From Ascidiaceihabitans sp029251465 (GTDB lineage: Bacteria; Pseudomonadota; Alphaproteobacteria; Rhodobacterales; Rhodobacteraceae), in NCBI RefSeq assembly GCF_042932805.1, contig NZ_CP170633.1, positions 1,116,001 through 1,180,000 on the forward strand: a stretch of 64,000 nucleotides of DNA, written 5' to 3'. A program made the position numbers and the translations under genes. Each line of letters begins with the position of its first letter. Position 1 is the stretch's first letter. Positions 51,567 to 60,919 of the stretch are shown piece by piece. The notes beneath the pieces are model-generated. The model saw only the letters and a program-made list of their open reading frames with translations. It did no database searches and was not told where the DNA came from.

Positions 51567-53951
51567 TCAACTCTCCATATCCAAAGCAAGGGCATAGGCC
51601 ACGCGCTCTGTCTCTGTCAGCTTCACCTTAAGCGCTTGTTGATACAGGTCTTCAAATTCCGGCATGCCGTGTAATTCAACGGCCTTTTCACGGTGCCATT
51701 CCAAGCCTTTTTCATGCCAGCTGCGCAGCTCTTTGTCTTGCATCAGGCGGTCATATTCAGCGCGCACTCGCGGCAGGTTCCGTTGGATCGTGACGTCCTT
51801 AAAGTCGGACCAATCCATGCGGATCCAGTAGTTGATCCCGATGGACCGGTCGACGTGCAGCGCGCGCCCACGTTGCCGTTTGATCAAGAAACTTTCAGCA
51901 GAGCGCAAAGCGTAGTGGTTCAATTGAATAAGATCGTAACCAATTGATTTCTTTGAGTTACGCCATCCGTTTTCAGCCGCCTCGCTGGTCATATCCTGGC
52001 CAGAACCGTTAACCCACTTGACCTTTTTCTTCATCGTCTCGTCCAACTTGTTGGGACGATGGCAGCTGATCTTTTCGTAGGCCCCGATGTTTTTGAACAT
52101 CGTTTTGAAACCCCAAACCGTGTGGGGTTTTGGGCAGAATTTTGGTGCACAGGTGTCAAATTGATCGATCACCAGTTCATCATTCAAGCGGATCACATCG
52201 TTGTGCCCAAACAGGCGCCATGTCATCGCAACGTTGGTGGCATCCGGCACAGCGTCGTAGAAATCTTGCAGTGTTCCGTTGCCCGTGCGCACGTTCATAA
52301 ATTCATCGACGTCGATGTGCGCGATCCAATCGGCGTTCATGATGACCGGTTCTTTTAACGACTGGTTCAGCGCGTATTGCTGGGGCGAATTGCCCTTCCA
52401 GTTGTCGTTGTTGCGGTGTTGGATCACGCCCATTGCCTGCAAGCGGTCCAGCAATTCCGACGTCCCGTCAGAGCAATCGTTTGTGTAAATCAAGAAGTTA
52501 TCGACACCGATCGCACGGTGATAGGCGATCCATTCGACGATATATGGCGTTTCGTTTTTCATGCAGCCGACGATCACATTGCCCGATTGACCGTCGGGCA
52601 GGGTGCGTTGTGGTACTTCGGAATAAGCGGCGGCAAGCTCCTCTTCGTTAATCACACCCATTTTGTTGTGTGGGGCAAACGACGAGGTGCGCAGTTTTTC
52701 GAAGTTCTGTACGGCCAAAGGCGGCATCAATTTGCGCGCGATGTCGGACAAGCCATCGTTTGATGGGGTGCTGTCTGTCACAGTTTCCGCAGGTGCCATC
52801 GCTGGCGAACCGTTGAGACGCGCAAGATCGGCAGTTTTGGTTTTACGCTCTTCTTTGGTGGCTTTGTCGATGCGCCACATGAACCCCAAAAGATACTGTG
52901 AGGCGCGGAAACCATAAGCTGGATCGGCTTCTGACCAGGCGCCTTTGGCGCGGGGTTTCTTGAATGTATCTGCCTTGAGACCTTTGTGCGCTTTGATCAG
53001 CGCCTTGTTGTCTGCCTCGAATGTCTTGGAAACTGCAGAAAGGGATGCAACGTCAACTTCGTCACCTTCTACTTTGATTTCGTTGACAAAAGACCGCCAC
53101 AGTTGGCGCGGCAAGATGCGCTTTTTTGAGGCCAGAACCTGCAAGATTAGTGCGTTCAATTGACGACCACGGGCCAGCCACGCGGCGGATGCGTCTGTAG
53201 GGGCGTCCTCAGCGGCGGCTTTGCCAATCGCGCCTTTGATACCGATCATGTCGCGAATTTCATCGGTGACAGTTTCGGCGGCAAACGCGTCTGCGTCATA
53301 GCCGCGCAAAGATACCGAACCTTTGCCAAACACGTCTTCCCAAAACGCCACGAGCTTGGCGTAGTCCAGCCAGAATGGTGCACCTTGGTTTTCGGCAAAA
53401 ACACCCGCTTGGGGATCGGCTTTTGGTTGCTCTGCAATGCAATCCGCCCACCATGTTTTGGAGCCCGCCAACGCCATTTCCTGATCCAAGGGCACGCCGC
53501 GCCCTTCGAGGATTTGTTCGGCATAGTGGCGCACCAACAATTTTGCCTGCTCGTCCACATGCGCGATGACGCGAATGTCATCCGACAGGGGGGACAACAG
53601 CGCGTGCAAGCGTTGCAGTTCGGATGTACGCGACAAGGACACACCCAATTGCGAGGCGGACAAAATCAGATCCTCAGGATTGTGCTGCGCGATCTCTTTT
53701 GTCAGATCGCCAACCAGCGCGTCATGCAGAACTTTTTGTTTGTCACCAGTGATATAGCCGCGATTGTAGCGCAACGGATCAATGTGATCGGGATCCGTCA
53801 CAGCCATAAACAAACGCGTGTGGTTTTTGTTGCCGGGACTGCGGGCAAACAGCACGCCTTTGCTGATCAACTGGTCGCGTTTGGACGCGAGGACTGATTG
53901 TAAACGGTCCGCGCCGACCTGTTCCAAACCTATGTGCAAATGGATGCGCAT
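51567..53951 (-). CDS. Two-domain protein: degenerate sulfotransferase-like N-terminus fused to a GT2-type glycosyltransferase
   Basis: A 794-residue protein. The N-terminus (about 1-230) starts HIGLEQVGADRLQSVLASKR, which lines up with the PAPS-binding start of sulfotransferases but has lost the P-loop K-T/S-G-T-T. A helical linker (about 230-450) is unrecognised. The C-terminal part (about 455-790) is a glycosyltransferase like its neighbours (VIVGCMKNETPYIVEWIAYH; HIDVDEFMNV near residue 547). The start overlaps the sulfotransferase stop (TGATG). The domain pairing mirrors the separate sulfotransferase and glycosyltransferase genes beside it. Confidence 0.8.
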   Translation of the reverse strand: MRIHLHIGLEQVGADRLQSVLASKRDQLISKGVLFARSPGNKNHTRLFMAVTDPDHIDPLRYNRGYITGDKQKVLHDALVGDLTKEIAQHNPEDLILSASQLGVSLSRTSELQRLHALLSPLSDDIRVIAHVDEQAKLLVRHYAEQILEGRGVPLDQEMALAGSKTWWADCIAEQPKADPQAGVFAENQGAPFWLDYAKLVAFWEDVFGKGSVSLRGYDADAFAAETVTDEIRDMIGIKGAIGKAAAEDAPTDASAAWLARGRQLNALILQVLASKKRILPRQLWRSFVNEIKVEGDEVDVASLSAVSKTFEADNKALIKAHKGLKADTFKKPRAKGAWSEADPAYGFRASQYLLGFMWRIDKATKEERKTKTADLARLNGSPAMAPAETVTDSTPSNDGLSDIARKLMPPLAVQNFEKLRTSSFAPHNKMGVINEEELAAAYSEVPQRTLPDGQSGNVIVGCMKNETPYIVEWIAYHRAIGVDNFLIYTNDCSDGTSELLDRLQAMGVIQHRNNDNWKGNSPQQYALNQSLKEPVIMNADWIAHIDVDEFMNVRTGNGTLQDFYDAVPDATNVAMTWRLFGHNDVIRLNDELVIDQFDTCAPKFCPKPHTVWGFKTMFKNIGAYEKISCHRPNKLDETMKKKVKWVNGSGQDMTSEAAENGWRNSKKSIGYDLIQLNHYALRSAESFLIKRQRGRALHVDRSIGINYWIRMDWSDFKDVTIQRNLPRVRAEYDRLMQDKELRSWHEKGLEWHREKAVELHGMPEFEDLYQQALKVKLTETERVAYALALDMES

Positions 53952-54592
53952 CAGGCAACCTCACTCTCTACGTCAATGTGTTCTGGGTTGGCATTGGCGC
54001 GGCCCCACCATGCAATGGGGCGGCCAAGAAAACCGCTTAGCAAATCTTTGACGTCGGGGTCAGCGACATCGTATTCAAGGAAATCAGCGTCTTTTCCAAA
54101 CAATGCGCGCAGGTGGGCGTAATGCCCCTCGATCCATTGCACGCGTTCTTTGGAGGTCTCGCCGTAGCCTTCAGGCAGGCCGGGGATTGCGTTGTCAGGC
54201 AGGCGGGTCATGCCAAGATTGGACCACGCCAACATCGATTGCGAAATGTCCCAGCTGTCACGGTTTGATGCGACGAACTTGACGCCAGGATGGTGTTCGC
54301 GAATGGCGTTGATCAGTCCAAAATCCATCTGCGGCCAGACGGATTTAACATCGCTAAGCATGCTCATCTCGGTGATGGCATCAAAGCCACCTAACCGTGC
54401 GCCGGGGTCACCAGTTTCGTAATATCCACGGTACAAAAGGTCAGCAACAAACTGGTTATGAAGCGTTTCGTCATCCGATTGTTTGGCTTTGATCCGGTGA
54501 TCTGCCACCCGAAATCCTGAACGACGCAGCGCGCGTGCCAGCGTTGTTGTGCCGGTTTTGGGCAGGCCAAGGTTGACGACCATCAGGCTCAT
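53951..54592 (-). CDS. Sulfotransferase-family protein
   Basis: A 213-residue protein with the canonical PAPS-binding motif at the N-terminus, NLGLPKTGTTTLARALRRSG. The second PAPS site with its conserved Arg/Ser is plausibly ASNRDSWDISQS around residue 108. It should transfer sulfate from PAPS to a sugar or other hydroxyl. ATGA overlap with the upstream glycosyltransferase and TGATG overlap with the fusion gene place it in the middle of the operon. Confidence 0.85.
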   Translation of the reverse strand: MSLMVVNLGLPKTGTTTLARALRRSGFRVADHRIKAKQSDDETLHNQFVADLLYRGYYETGDPGARLGGFDAITEMSMLSDVKSVWPQMDFGLINAIREHHPGVKFVASNRDSWDISQSMLAWSNLGMTRLPDNAIPGLPEGYGETSKERVQWIEGHYAHLRALFGKDADFLEYDVADPDVKDLLSGFLGRPIAWWGRANANPEHIDVESEVA

Positions 54593-55635
54593 TGTGCAGC
54601 GTCCAATTCGATCAACCCAAGGTCTCGCAACATCGCTTCTTCTTGGGGTGGCAGTTTAGAGGCGGCGCGCAACTGCGTCTGCATCGCTTGATACTCTGGC
54701 TGCTTCAGCAATTCGTCGCGCTTGGCAATGTGGGCTTTGACCGAGGCCTTGTGCAGGTCGGCGATCACCTTGTCTTTGCACAGGTTTGCAATTTCCTGTT
54801 TTAAATCAGCCGCGTAGCGCATGATTGACGTGTCTTTCCACGCGGGATCATTGCGTTCCCGCCAATAGGTGTCATCAAATGCACGGTTTTCGCGGTTCAC
54901 GTCACCACGGTCATTTTTGACCAGATAACTATCAAGCGAGCGCAAGGCGTAGTGGTTCAATGTCGCAAATGCGCGCGCACCAGCGGCCGGAAATTTGCGA
55001 ATGCGGCGCGGATTTGCAGCCACCAGAAAACGGTGCGGGACAGCGCGCCCTGATCCGTCGGTCCAACTGGGGCGTTGCTTGCCCGGCAGCTTGCCTTTGA
55101 AAAACGGGCGATGCGCGCCGTAATATTGCAGCGGAAAATCGTGACGCACGAGGGACTTAACCTCGATCGCGGCCTCACCACACCACAGATCTGGATTGTG
55201 GCTGCGCGTGAACTGTTCGATCACCGGCTTGTCCACGTAGGTTTCGACATCGTCGTTGGCAAAAAACTGAAACGTCAGGCTGATGGTCTGCGGGTTGCCA
55301 CAGGCCTCGATCAGGGCAGGGATCGTGTGATCGCCTACGTGAATGTTCAGAAATTCGTCAACATCCGCAACCCAAACCCAATCGGCATTGATCACACAGT
55401 CTTGTTTGCGCGCGTCTTTTAACGCTTCCATCTGGTAATTGCGGCCCTCGGCAGGGTTCGGCAAATGCTGCACAAGGCCGCGTTCGGCCAAGGCATCCAG
55501 CATCGTGTCGGTGCCGTCAGAGCAATCGTTTGAGTAAAACAGAAAATCGGTCACGCCCAACAGGCGATGAAAGGCGATCCATTCCAACAGGAACGGCCCC
55601 TCGTTTTTGACACATGTCACTGCGGTTATGCGCAT
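54589..55635 (-). CDS. Glycosyltransferase family 2-type protein (first gene of the operon)
   Basis: A 348-residue GT-A-type protein: MRITAVTCVKNEGPFLLEWI opens the nucleotide-binding fold, FLFYSNDCSDGTDTMLD follows and the metal motif DVDEF is at 91-95. It heads a five-gene minus-strand operon whose stops and starts overlap or nearly touch. The operon promoter must lie in the 234-base gap before the MoxR gene. Product unknown; a surface or capsule polysaccharide is the likely target. Confidence 0.85.
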   Translation of the reverse strand: MRITAVTCVKNEGPFLLEWIAFHRLLGVTDFLFYSNDCSDGTDTMLDALAERGLVQHLPNPAEGRNYQMEALKDARKQDCVINADWVWVADVDEFLNIHVGDHTIPALIEACGNPQTISLTFQFFANDDVETYVDKPVIEQFTRSHNPDLWCGEAAIEVKSLVRHDFPLQYYGAHRPFFKGKLPGKQRPSWTDGSGRAVPHRFLVAANPRRIRKFPAAGARAFATLNHYALRSLDSYLVKNDRGDVNRENRAFDDTYWRERNDPAWKDTSIMRYAADLKQEIANLCKDKVIADLHKASVKAHIAKRDELLKQPEYQAMQTQLRAASKLPPQEEAMLRDLGLIELDAAQ

Positions 55636-55869
55636 TTCTGCCCACCTATCCCGCCCAATTCAGTTGCGCGCATTGTTCACTGTTCCGCCTCATGGGTTCG
55701 TTGGCTTTATGCCCCGAGACCTCTTTTATCTGGTTAACATCATGCCTCATCGGTCGAATCAGGTCAATCTTTGGAACCGGATGCACACCAGATTGCGTGG
55801 CCTGATACTTTAAGGGCACTTGACCTTAGCCTTAGGCAATGCACCTTTGGGCGATAAGGGGAGTTTTTC

Positions 55870-56790
55870 ATGGCTAACATCAATGCGTCCGTAACCTCGA
55901 TCGACGGGGTTCAAAAAATGCTGGCAGATCAGGGTTATGTCTGCGGGCGGGCTTTGGGGACGGTGGTGTTTTTGTCGCTGAAACTGGGGCGCCCACTGTT
56001 TTTAGAAGGCGAGGCCGGCGTTGGCAAAACCGAGATCGCCAAAGCGCTTGCGAGCGCGATGGGCAAACGGCTGATCCGTTTGCAATGCTACGAAGGATTG
56101 GATGCCGCGACAGCGGTCTACGAGTGGAACTTTCCGGTGCAAATGATCGCGATCCGTACGGCAGAGGCGTCAGGCGACACTGACCGCGACGCCCTCCAAG
56201 AAGAACTGTTCTCGGACAAATACTTGATCGAACGCCCGCTGTTGCAAGCCATGCGCCCTGATGAAAACGGCGCGCCGGTACTGCTGATCGACGAACTTGA
56301 CCGCACGGATGAGCCGTTCGAGGCGTTCTTGCTTGAGGCGCTCAGCGATTTTCAGGTCACAATCCCCGAACTCGGCACGATCAAAGCGCCAGAACCACCC
56401 ATCGTCATCGTCACGTCCAACCGCACCCGCGAAGTCCACGACGCCCTGAAACGACGCTGCCTGTATCACTGGGTCGACTATCCGAATTTCGATCGCGAAA
56501 TGGAAATTCTGACCGCCCGCGCCCCCGAAGCCGCCGAAAGCCTTAGCCGCGAAGTCGTTGCATTTGTTCAAAAATTACGCACCGAGGACTTGTTCAAAAA
56601 ACCTGGTGTGGCCGAAACCATCGACTGGGCAAAATGCCTGCTCGCGCTCGACGTGATCGCCCTCAGCCCCGAAGTTATCGCCGACACCCTCGGCGCAATC
56701 CTGAAATACCAAGACGACATTGCGAAACTCCACGGCTCAGAAGCCAAACGCATTCTGGACCAAGCCAAAGCCACGCTAGACCCGCACTGA
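55870..56790 (+). CDS. MoxR-family AAA+ ATPase
   Basis: A 306-residue AAA+ protein: Walker A EGEAGVGKTEIAKALA, Walker B VLLIDELDRTDEPFEAFLLE, sensor VIVTSNRTREVHDALKRRC. MoxR ATPases pair with VWA proteins as metal-cofactor or assembly chaperones. The VWA partner is 49 bases downstream. CO-dehydrogenase genes (cox), the classic clients of the CoxD/CoxE pair, are absent from the window, so the client is unknown. Confidence 0.92.
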   Translation: MANINASVTSIDGVQKMLADQGYVCGRALGTVVFLSLKLGRPLFLEGEAGVGKTEIAKALASAMGKRLIRLQCYEGLDAATAVYEWNFPVQMIAIRTAEASGDTDRDALQEELFSDKYLIERPLLQAMRPDENGAPVLLIDELDRTDEPFEAFLLEALSDFQVTIPELGTIKAPEPPIVIVTSNRTREVHDALKRRCLYHWVDYPNFDREMEILTARAPEAAESLSREVVAFVQKLRTEDLFKKPGVAETIDWAKCLLALDVIALSPEVIADTLGAILKYQDDIAKLHGSEAKRILDQAKATLDPH

Positions 56791-56839
56791 TGCCAAAACC
56801 TGCGCCTGTTCTGATCAAAAATACTCAAAGCCCACCGCG

Positions 56840-58105
56840 ATGGTAGAGCACATTCCGCTAGAGTTACCGGACAACCCGAAACTTGCTGGCAACATCACCC
56901 ATTTCGCGCGGGCGTTGCGGCGTGCGGGGCTGCCGATTGGGCCCGGGCGGGTGATTGATGCGATCCGCGCCGTTGAGGCCGCAGGCTTTACCGAGCGGAT
57001 GGATTTCTACTGGACGCTGCATGCCTGTTTCGTCAACCGCCCGGAACACCGCGTTGTTTTTGCACAGGTTTTCCGGCTGTACTGGCGTGATCCGCGCTAC
57101 CTTGAACACATGATGGCGGCGATGCTGCCGGCCATTCGCGGGGTCCAGGAAGACCGTACAGCGCAAGCCGCGGAAAAGCGCGCAGCCGAAGCGTTGCTGG
57201 ACGGGGCAGACGCGCCGGTCGATCCGCCCGAGGCCCCAAAAGACGACGATGGAACCGAGCTGGAGATCGACGCCTCGCTGACGATCAGTTCCGAAGAACG
57301 GCTGCGCAGTCTTGATTTTGAACAGATGAGCACTGCTGAAATGGCCGCCGCCAAACGGATGCTGTCGCGCATGCGCTTGCCGGTCGAACCGATCCCGTCA
57401 CGGCGTACAAAAACCGCGCTGCGGGGGCGGGTGGACGCCGCTAAAACCATGCGTGCTGCGATGCGCAAAGGCGGTGAGTTGCACCAGATCATCCACAAAG
57501 CCCCGCGCCATCGCTGGCCGAATTTGGTGGTGCTGTGCGATATTTCTGGCTCGATGAGCCAATACAGCCGCGTCGTGCTGCATTTCCTACACGCGGTCAG
57601 CAACGCCAAAGGCGCGGGCTGGGCCAAAGTGCATGCGTTCACCTTTGGCACGCAATTGACCAACATTACCAGACACTTGGGGCAGCGTGACGTGGACGCA
57701 GCGCTGGCGGCGGCAGGGGCCGAGGCCCAAGATTGGGAAGGCGGCACGCGCATCGGGCAATGCCTTGAGCGGTTCAACAAAGACTGGTCGCGCCGTGTCA
57801 TGGGGCAGGGCGCTGTGGTGCTGGTGATCACGGATGGGCTGGACCGCGATGATCCGGACGAGTTGGCCAAACAGATGCAGCGTTTGCACCTGTCATCGCG
57901 CCGCCTGATCTGGCTAAACCCGCTGCTGCGCTGGGACGGGTTTGCGCCCAAAGCCCGTGGAATCGCGGCAATGCTGCCCCACGTCGACAGCTTTCGCGCA
58001 GGGCATTCGATTGCGTCACTCGAAGAACTGGCAGAGGTGATTTCCCGCCCTGACGATGTGGGCGAAAAAGCGCGTTTGATGCGGGAATTAACGCAGAACC
58101 GTTAG
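56840..58105 (+). CDS. VWA-domain protein (CoxE-like), partner of the MoxR ATPase
   Basis: A 421-residue protein. An acidic, helical N-terminal part (about 1-180) precedes the VWA fold, whose MIDAS motif DISGSMS lies in VVLCDISGSMSQYSRVVLHF, with VLVITDGLDRDD later. This is the CoxE-like arrangement. Its TAG overlaps the purL TAA on the other strand by two bases (convergent ends at 58102-58105). Confidence 0.9.
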   Translation: MVEHIPLELPDNPKLAGNITHFARALRRAGLPIGPGRVIDAIRAVEAAGFTERMDFYWTLHACFVNRPEHRVVFAQVFRLYWRDPRYLEHMMAAMLPAIRGVQEDRTAQAAEKRAAEALLDGADAPVDPPEAPKDDDGTELEIDASLTISSEERLRSLDFEQMSTAEMAAAKRMLSRMRLPVEPIPSRRTKTALRGRVDAAKTMRAAMRKGGELHQIIHKAPRHRWPNLVVLCDISGSMSQYSRVVLHFLHAVSNAKGAGWAKVHAFTFGTQLTNITRHLGQRDVDAALAAAGAEAQDWEGGTRIGQCLERFNKDWSRRVMGQGAVVLVITDGLDRDDPDELAKQMQRLHLSSRRLIWLNPLLRWDGFAPKARGIAAMLPHVDSFRAGHSIASLEELAEVISRPDDVGEKARLMRELTQNR

Positions 58106-60264
58106 GCGACCGCTGCGGCGAACGACGTGCGGTAGGTTTCCGACAGTTCGGCCATTGGCGCGCTGCTGGTGTTGCTGAACCAGACTGTGTCGCCGGTGAA
58201 TTTCCCGACTGATTGGATGGTTACTCCTGCTTGGCCTGCGGCCAGCATCAACGCTTCGGCTTGGTCAAAGTTGCAGGCGATCAAGTAGCGGGCCTGGTCT
58301 TCGCCAAACAGGGTTGGGGTGTCGTCGCTATCGAGCCACACGCCGATGCCAGCACTTTCTGCCAACTCGAACGCGGCCAATGCCAGCCCGCCATCGGACA
58401 GGTCCGTGCAGGCGGTGATCATGGCGCGGTTGTCGCGGATGAAATTGCCGTGCTTGGCCTCTAGGTCCAGATCGACGTGGGGTGCGTCACCGTCGGTGCG
58501 GTTGAACACCTCGGCGAGCAACGCAGATTGGCCCAGGTGGCCGGCCGTTTCGCCCAAGACCAACGCCACGTGGCCTTCGCGCACGTCGCTGCCGATGATG
58601 TCGTCGGTGTGTTTCAGCAAACCAACCGCGCCGATTGTGGGCGTTGGCAAAATCGCGGAGCCGTCGGTTTCGTTGTACAGTGACACGTTGCCCGACACGA
58701 TTGGCATGTCCAGCGCCAGAACCGCTTCGCCGATGCCTTTGATCGCGCCGACAAATTGTCCCATGATTTCAGGCTTTTCCGGATTGCCAAAGTTCATGTT
58801 GTCGGTTGTGGCCAGCGGTGTTGCACCGACTGCGCACAGGTTGCGATAGGCTTCGGCCACGGCTTGTTTGCCGCCTTCAAACGGGTTGGCCTTGACGTAG
58901 CGCGGGGTCACATCGGACGTAAACGCCAGTGCTTTGTCGGTGCCGTGGATGCGGATAATGCCGGATCCGATGTTCGGCGTGCGCGCGGAATCACCCATAA
59001 CCATCGTGTCGTATTGTTCATACACCCACTGTTTTGCAGCGTAGTTCGGCGATGAAATCAGCGCGCGCAAACCGTCAATCGCATCGATACCCGGAACGTC
59101 TGACAGTGGTTCAGCCGCGGGCGTTTCGACCCACGGGCGGTCGTATTCAGGGGCGGTGCCAGCCAGCGTTTTCAGCGGCAGGTCAGCTTTGGTTTCGCCG
59201 TTGTGCACGATGTGAAACCGGTCTTCGGCCATGGTTTCGCCGACGATGGCAAAATCGAGGTCCCATTTGTCGAACACGGCTTTGGCTTCGGCCTCGAGTT
59301 CGGGTTTCAGGACCATCAGCATACGTTCTTGGGATTCCGACAGCATCATTTCGTAGGCGGTCATGTTGACCTCGCGCACGGGCACGTTTTCGAGGTACAG
59401 ACGCACGCCAAGATTGCCTTTGTCGCCCATTTCGACCGCAGAACAGGTCAGACCAGCGGCCCCCATGTCTTGGATCGAAATAACCGCGCCGGTTTTCATC
59501 AGCTCAAGCGTGGCTTCCATCAGGCGCTTTTCAGTGAACGGGTCACCCACCTGAACCGTGGGGCGTTTTTCTTCGATCGTGTCGTCAAATTCAGCAGAGG
59601 CCATAGTTGCCCCGCCAACGCCGTCACGGCCGGTTTTTGCGCCCAAATAGACAACGGGCATGCCGACACCGGATGCTGCGGAGTAAAAGATTTTATCGCT
59701 ATCGGCCAAACCGGCGGCGAACGCGTTCACCAAGCAGTTGCCGTTGTAGGCGGGATCAAAGCGGACTTCACCGCCCGCACACGGCACGCCAAAGCAGTTT
59801 CCGTAGCCACCAACGCCCGCAACCACACCGTTGACCAGCTGTTTGGTTTTGTGATGCGCAGGTTCGCCGAATGACAGCGAATTCATTGACGCGATCGGGC
59901 GCGCGCCCATGGTAAAGACGTCGCGCAGGATGCCGCCCATGCCTGTGGCCGCCCCTTGGTAGGGTTCGATGTAGGAGGGGTGGTTATGGCTTTCCATTTT
60001 GAAAACAATGGCTTGACCGTCGCCAATATCCACAACTCCAGCGTTTTCGCCGGGGCCGCAGATGACTTGGGGGCCTTCGGTTGGCAAGGTGCGTAGCCAT
60101 TTCTTTGAGGATTTATAAGAGCAATGTTCGTTCCACATCGCCGAGAAAATACCAAGCTCTGTGAAGGTCGGTTCGCGTCCGACGATCTCTAGAATGCGGT
60201 CATATTCATCTGGGCTCAGGCCGTGGCTGGCAATCAATTCTGGTGTGATAGCTGGTTCGGTCAT
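58102..60264 (-). CDS. purL: Phosphoribosylformylglycinamidine synthase subunit PurL
   Basis: ATP-dependent FGAM synthase subunit of purine synthesis, 720 residues: the small PurL that works with separate PurQ and PurS (not in this window). Visible blocks include EHCSYKSSKKWLRTL near residue 45, ENHPSYIEPY-like SHNHPSYIEPYQGAATG, and GGYGNCFGVPCAGGEV. The ATG at 60264 (MTEPAITPELIASHGL) is preferred to an in-frame start at 60300. Confidence 0.96.
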   Translation of the reverse strand: MTEPAITPELIASHGLSPDEYDRILEIVGREPTFTELGIFSAMWNEHCSYKSSKKWLRTLPTEGPQVICGPGENAGVVDIGDGQAIVFKMESHNHPSYIEPYQGAATGMGGILRDVFTMGARPIASMNSLSFGEPAHHKTKQLVNGVVAGVGGYGNCFGVPCAGGEVRFDPAYNGNCLVNAFAAGLADSDKIFYSAASGVGMPVVYLGAKTGRDGVGGATMASAEFDDTIEEKRPTVQVGDPFTEKRLMEATLELMKTGAVISIQDMGAAGLTCSAVEMGDKGNLGVRLYLENVPVREVNMTAYEMMLSESQERMLMVLKPELEAEAKAVFDKWDLDFAIVGETMAEDRFHIVHNGETKADLPLKTLAGTAPEYDRPWVETPAAEPLSDVPGIDAIDGLRALISSPNYAAKQWVYEQYDTMVMGDSARTPNIGSGIIRIHGTDKALAFTSDVTPRYVKANPFEGGKQAVAEAYRNLCAVGATPLATTDNMNFGNPEKPEIMGQFVGAIKGIGEAVLALDMPIVSGNVSLYNETDGSAILPTPTIGAVGLLKHTDDIIGSDVREGHVALVLGETAGHLGQSALLAEVFNRTDGDAPHVDLDLEAKHGNFIRDNRAMITACTDLSDGGLALAAFELAESAGIGVWLDSDDTPTLFGEDQARYLIACNFDQAEALMLAAGQAGVTIQSVGKFTGDTVWFSNTSSAPMAELSETYRTSFAAAVA

Positions 60265-60474
60265 GTGGCGCGGCCCCCCAAGGCATATTGGTTTGCGCAC
60301 CTCTTACAATGCGGCGCGCGCGGGGGGAAGGGGCGGCGACGCAAGAGAACGGTATTGGTTTGTTTGATCATCAAAGTCGGGCTGTGCGGTTGTTGTGTTC
60401 GGGTGGGGCAAGGCCATCTGTTGTTACTGTGTTCGTTCTCGGCTAGACCCATCTGCAACCCAAGGGAGAATGCT

Positions 60475-60789
60475 ATGTTGAAATTTTTGTCATTCACTGC
60501 AGTCGCTGTGTGTTTGTCGACTGCGGCGCAAGCCTGTCCTTGGGCGTCAGGGGCTTATCGTGCGTCCGTTCCCCCAGACATCACGGCTACGGTACGGTTT
60601 AATGGTGACTGTTCCAAAGCGGACATTGAAATGTCTGGTGGCGCTGCCAAAACCGAAAAAGTCACTGCCGGGAACAAGGGCTGGTCGGCAACTCATGGTC
60701 AGTTCGATTTTGAGTTTGACGCCAAAGGCAAGCGGGCGCGGGTTACGCGTGGTGGTGCGTCGCGTACTGTGCGGATGAAAAAGTTCTAA
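60475..60789 (+). CDS. Small secreted protein of unknown function
   Basis: A 104-residue protein with a clear Sec signal peptide (MLKFLSFTAVAVCLSTAAQA, cleavage before Cys-Pro). The mature part is about 84 residues, basic at the end (RTVRMKKF), with cysteines at the mature N-terminus and near residue 49 that could form a disulfide. No family is recognised. AAGGGAGAA precedes the ATG at 60475; the open frame extends upstream without features. Confidence 0.75.
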   Translation: MLKFLSFTAVAVCLSTAAQACPWASGAYRASVPPDITATVRFNGDCSKADIEMSGGAAKTEKVTAGNKGWSATHGQFDFEFDAKGKRARVTRGGASRTVRMKKF

Positions 60790-60831
60790 ACAGCGGTTCG
60801 CGATCCTGGATGATGCGCGTGATCTGTGGCC

Positions 60832-60915
60832 AAAAAAAAGGCCGAGCACAGAGGCTCGGCCAAGTCCAACAGGGAGGTGAAGATGTTAAGCGTTACAGCG
60901 TTACCATCTTCATAA
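60832..60915 (-). ncRNA. Candidate trans-acting small RNA with anti-Shine-Dalgarno seed
   Basis: Read on the minus strand from about 60915: a hairpin (TGAAGATG paired with CATCTTCA over 60878-60912), an unpaired TCACCTCCCTGTTGG stretch copying the 16S rRNA 3' tail UCACCUCC, then a strong intrinsic terminator (60840-60861 plus eight T). A promoter-like pair (TTGAAC, 17 bases, TAATTC) sits just upstream. About 84 nt. The order hairpin, C-rich seed, terminator is that of known stress-induced small RNAs with CCUCC motifs in Rhodobacter. Alternatively it is the 3' end of the LysR mRNA. Expression is not shown. Confidence 0.55.
60840..60861 (-). terminator. Intrinsic terminator on the minus strand
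   Basis: GGCCGAGC, six bases, GCTCGGCC is a perfect eight-base-pair stem. On the minus strand it is followed by TTTTTTTT (the A-run at 60832-60839). It ends leftward transcription coming from the LysR gene or from the candidate small RNA. Confidence 0.88.
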
Positions 60916-60919
60916 CGAT

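Noticed and set aside
60883..60915. Ten-codon plus-strand reading frame (MLSVTALPSS) behind a perfect Shine-Dalgarno (GGAGGTGA).
   Set aside because: It lies within an inverted repeat, leads to no plus-strand gene, and the same bases make a coherent small RNA with promoter and terminator on the minus strand. It is kept only as the alternative reading.
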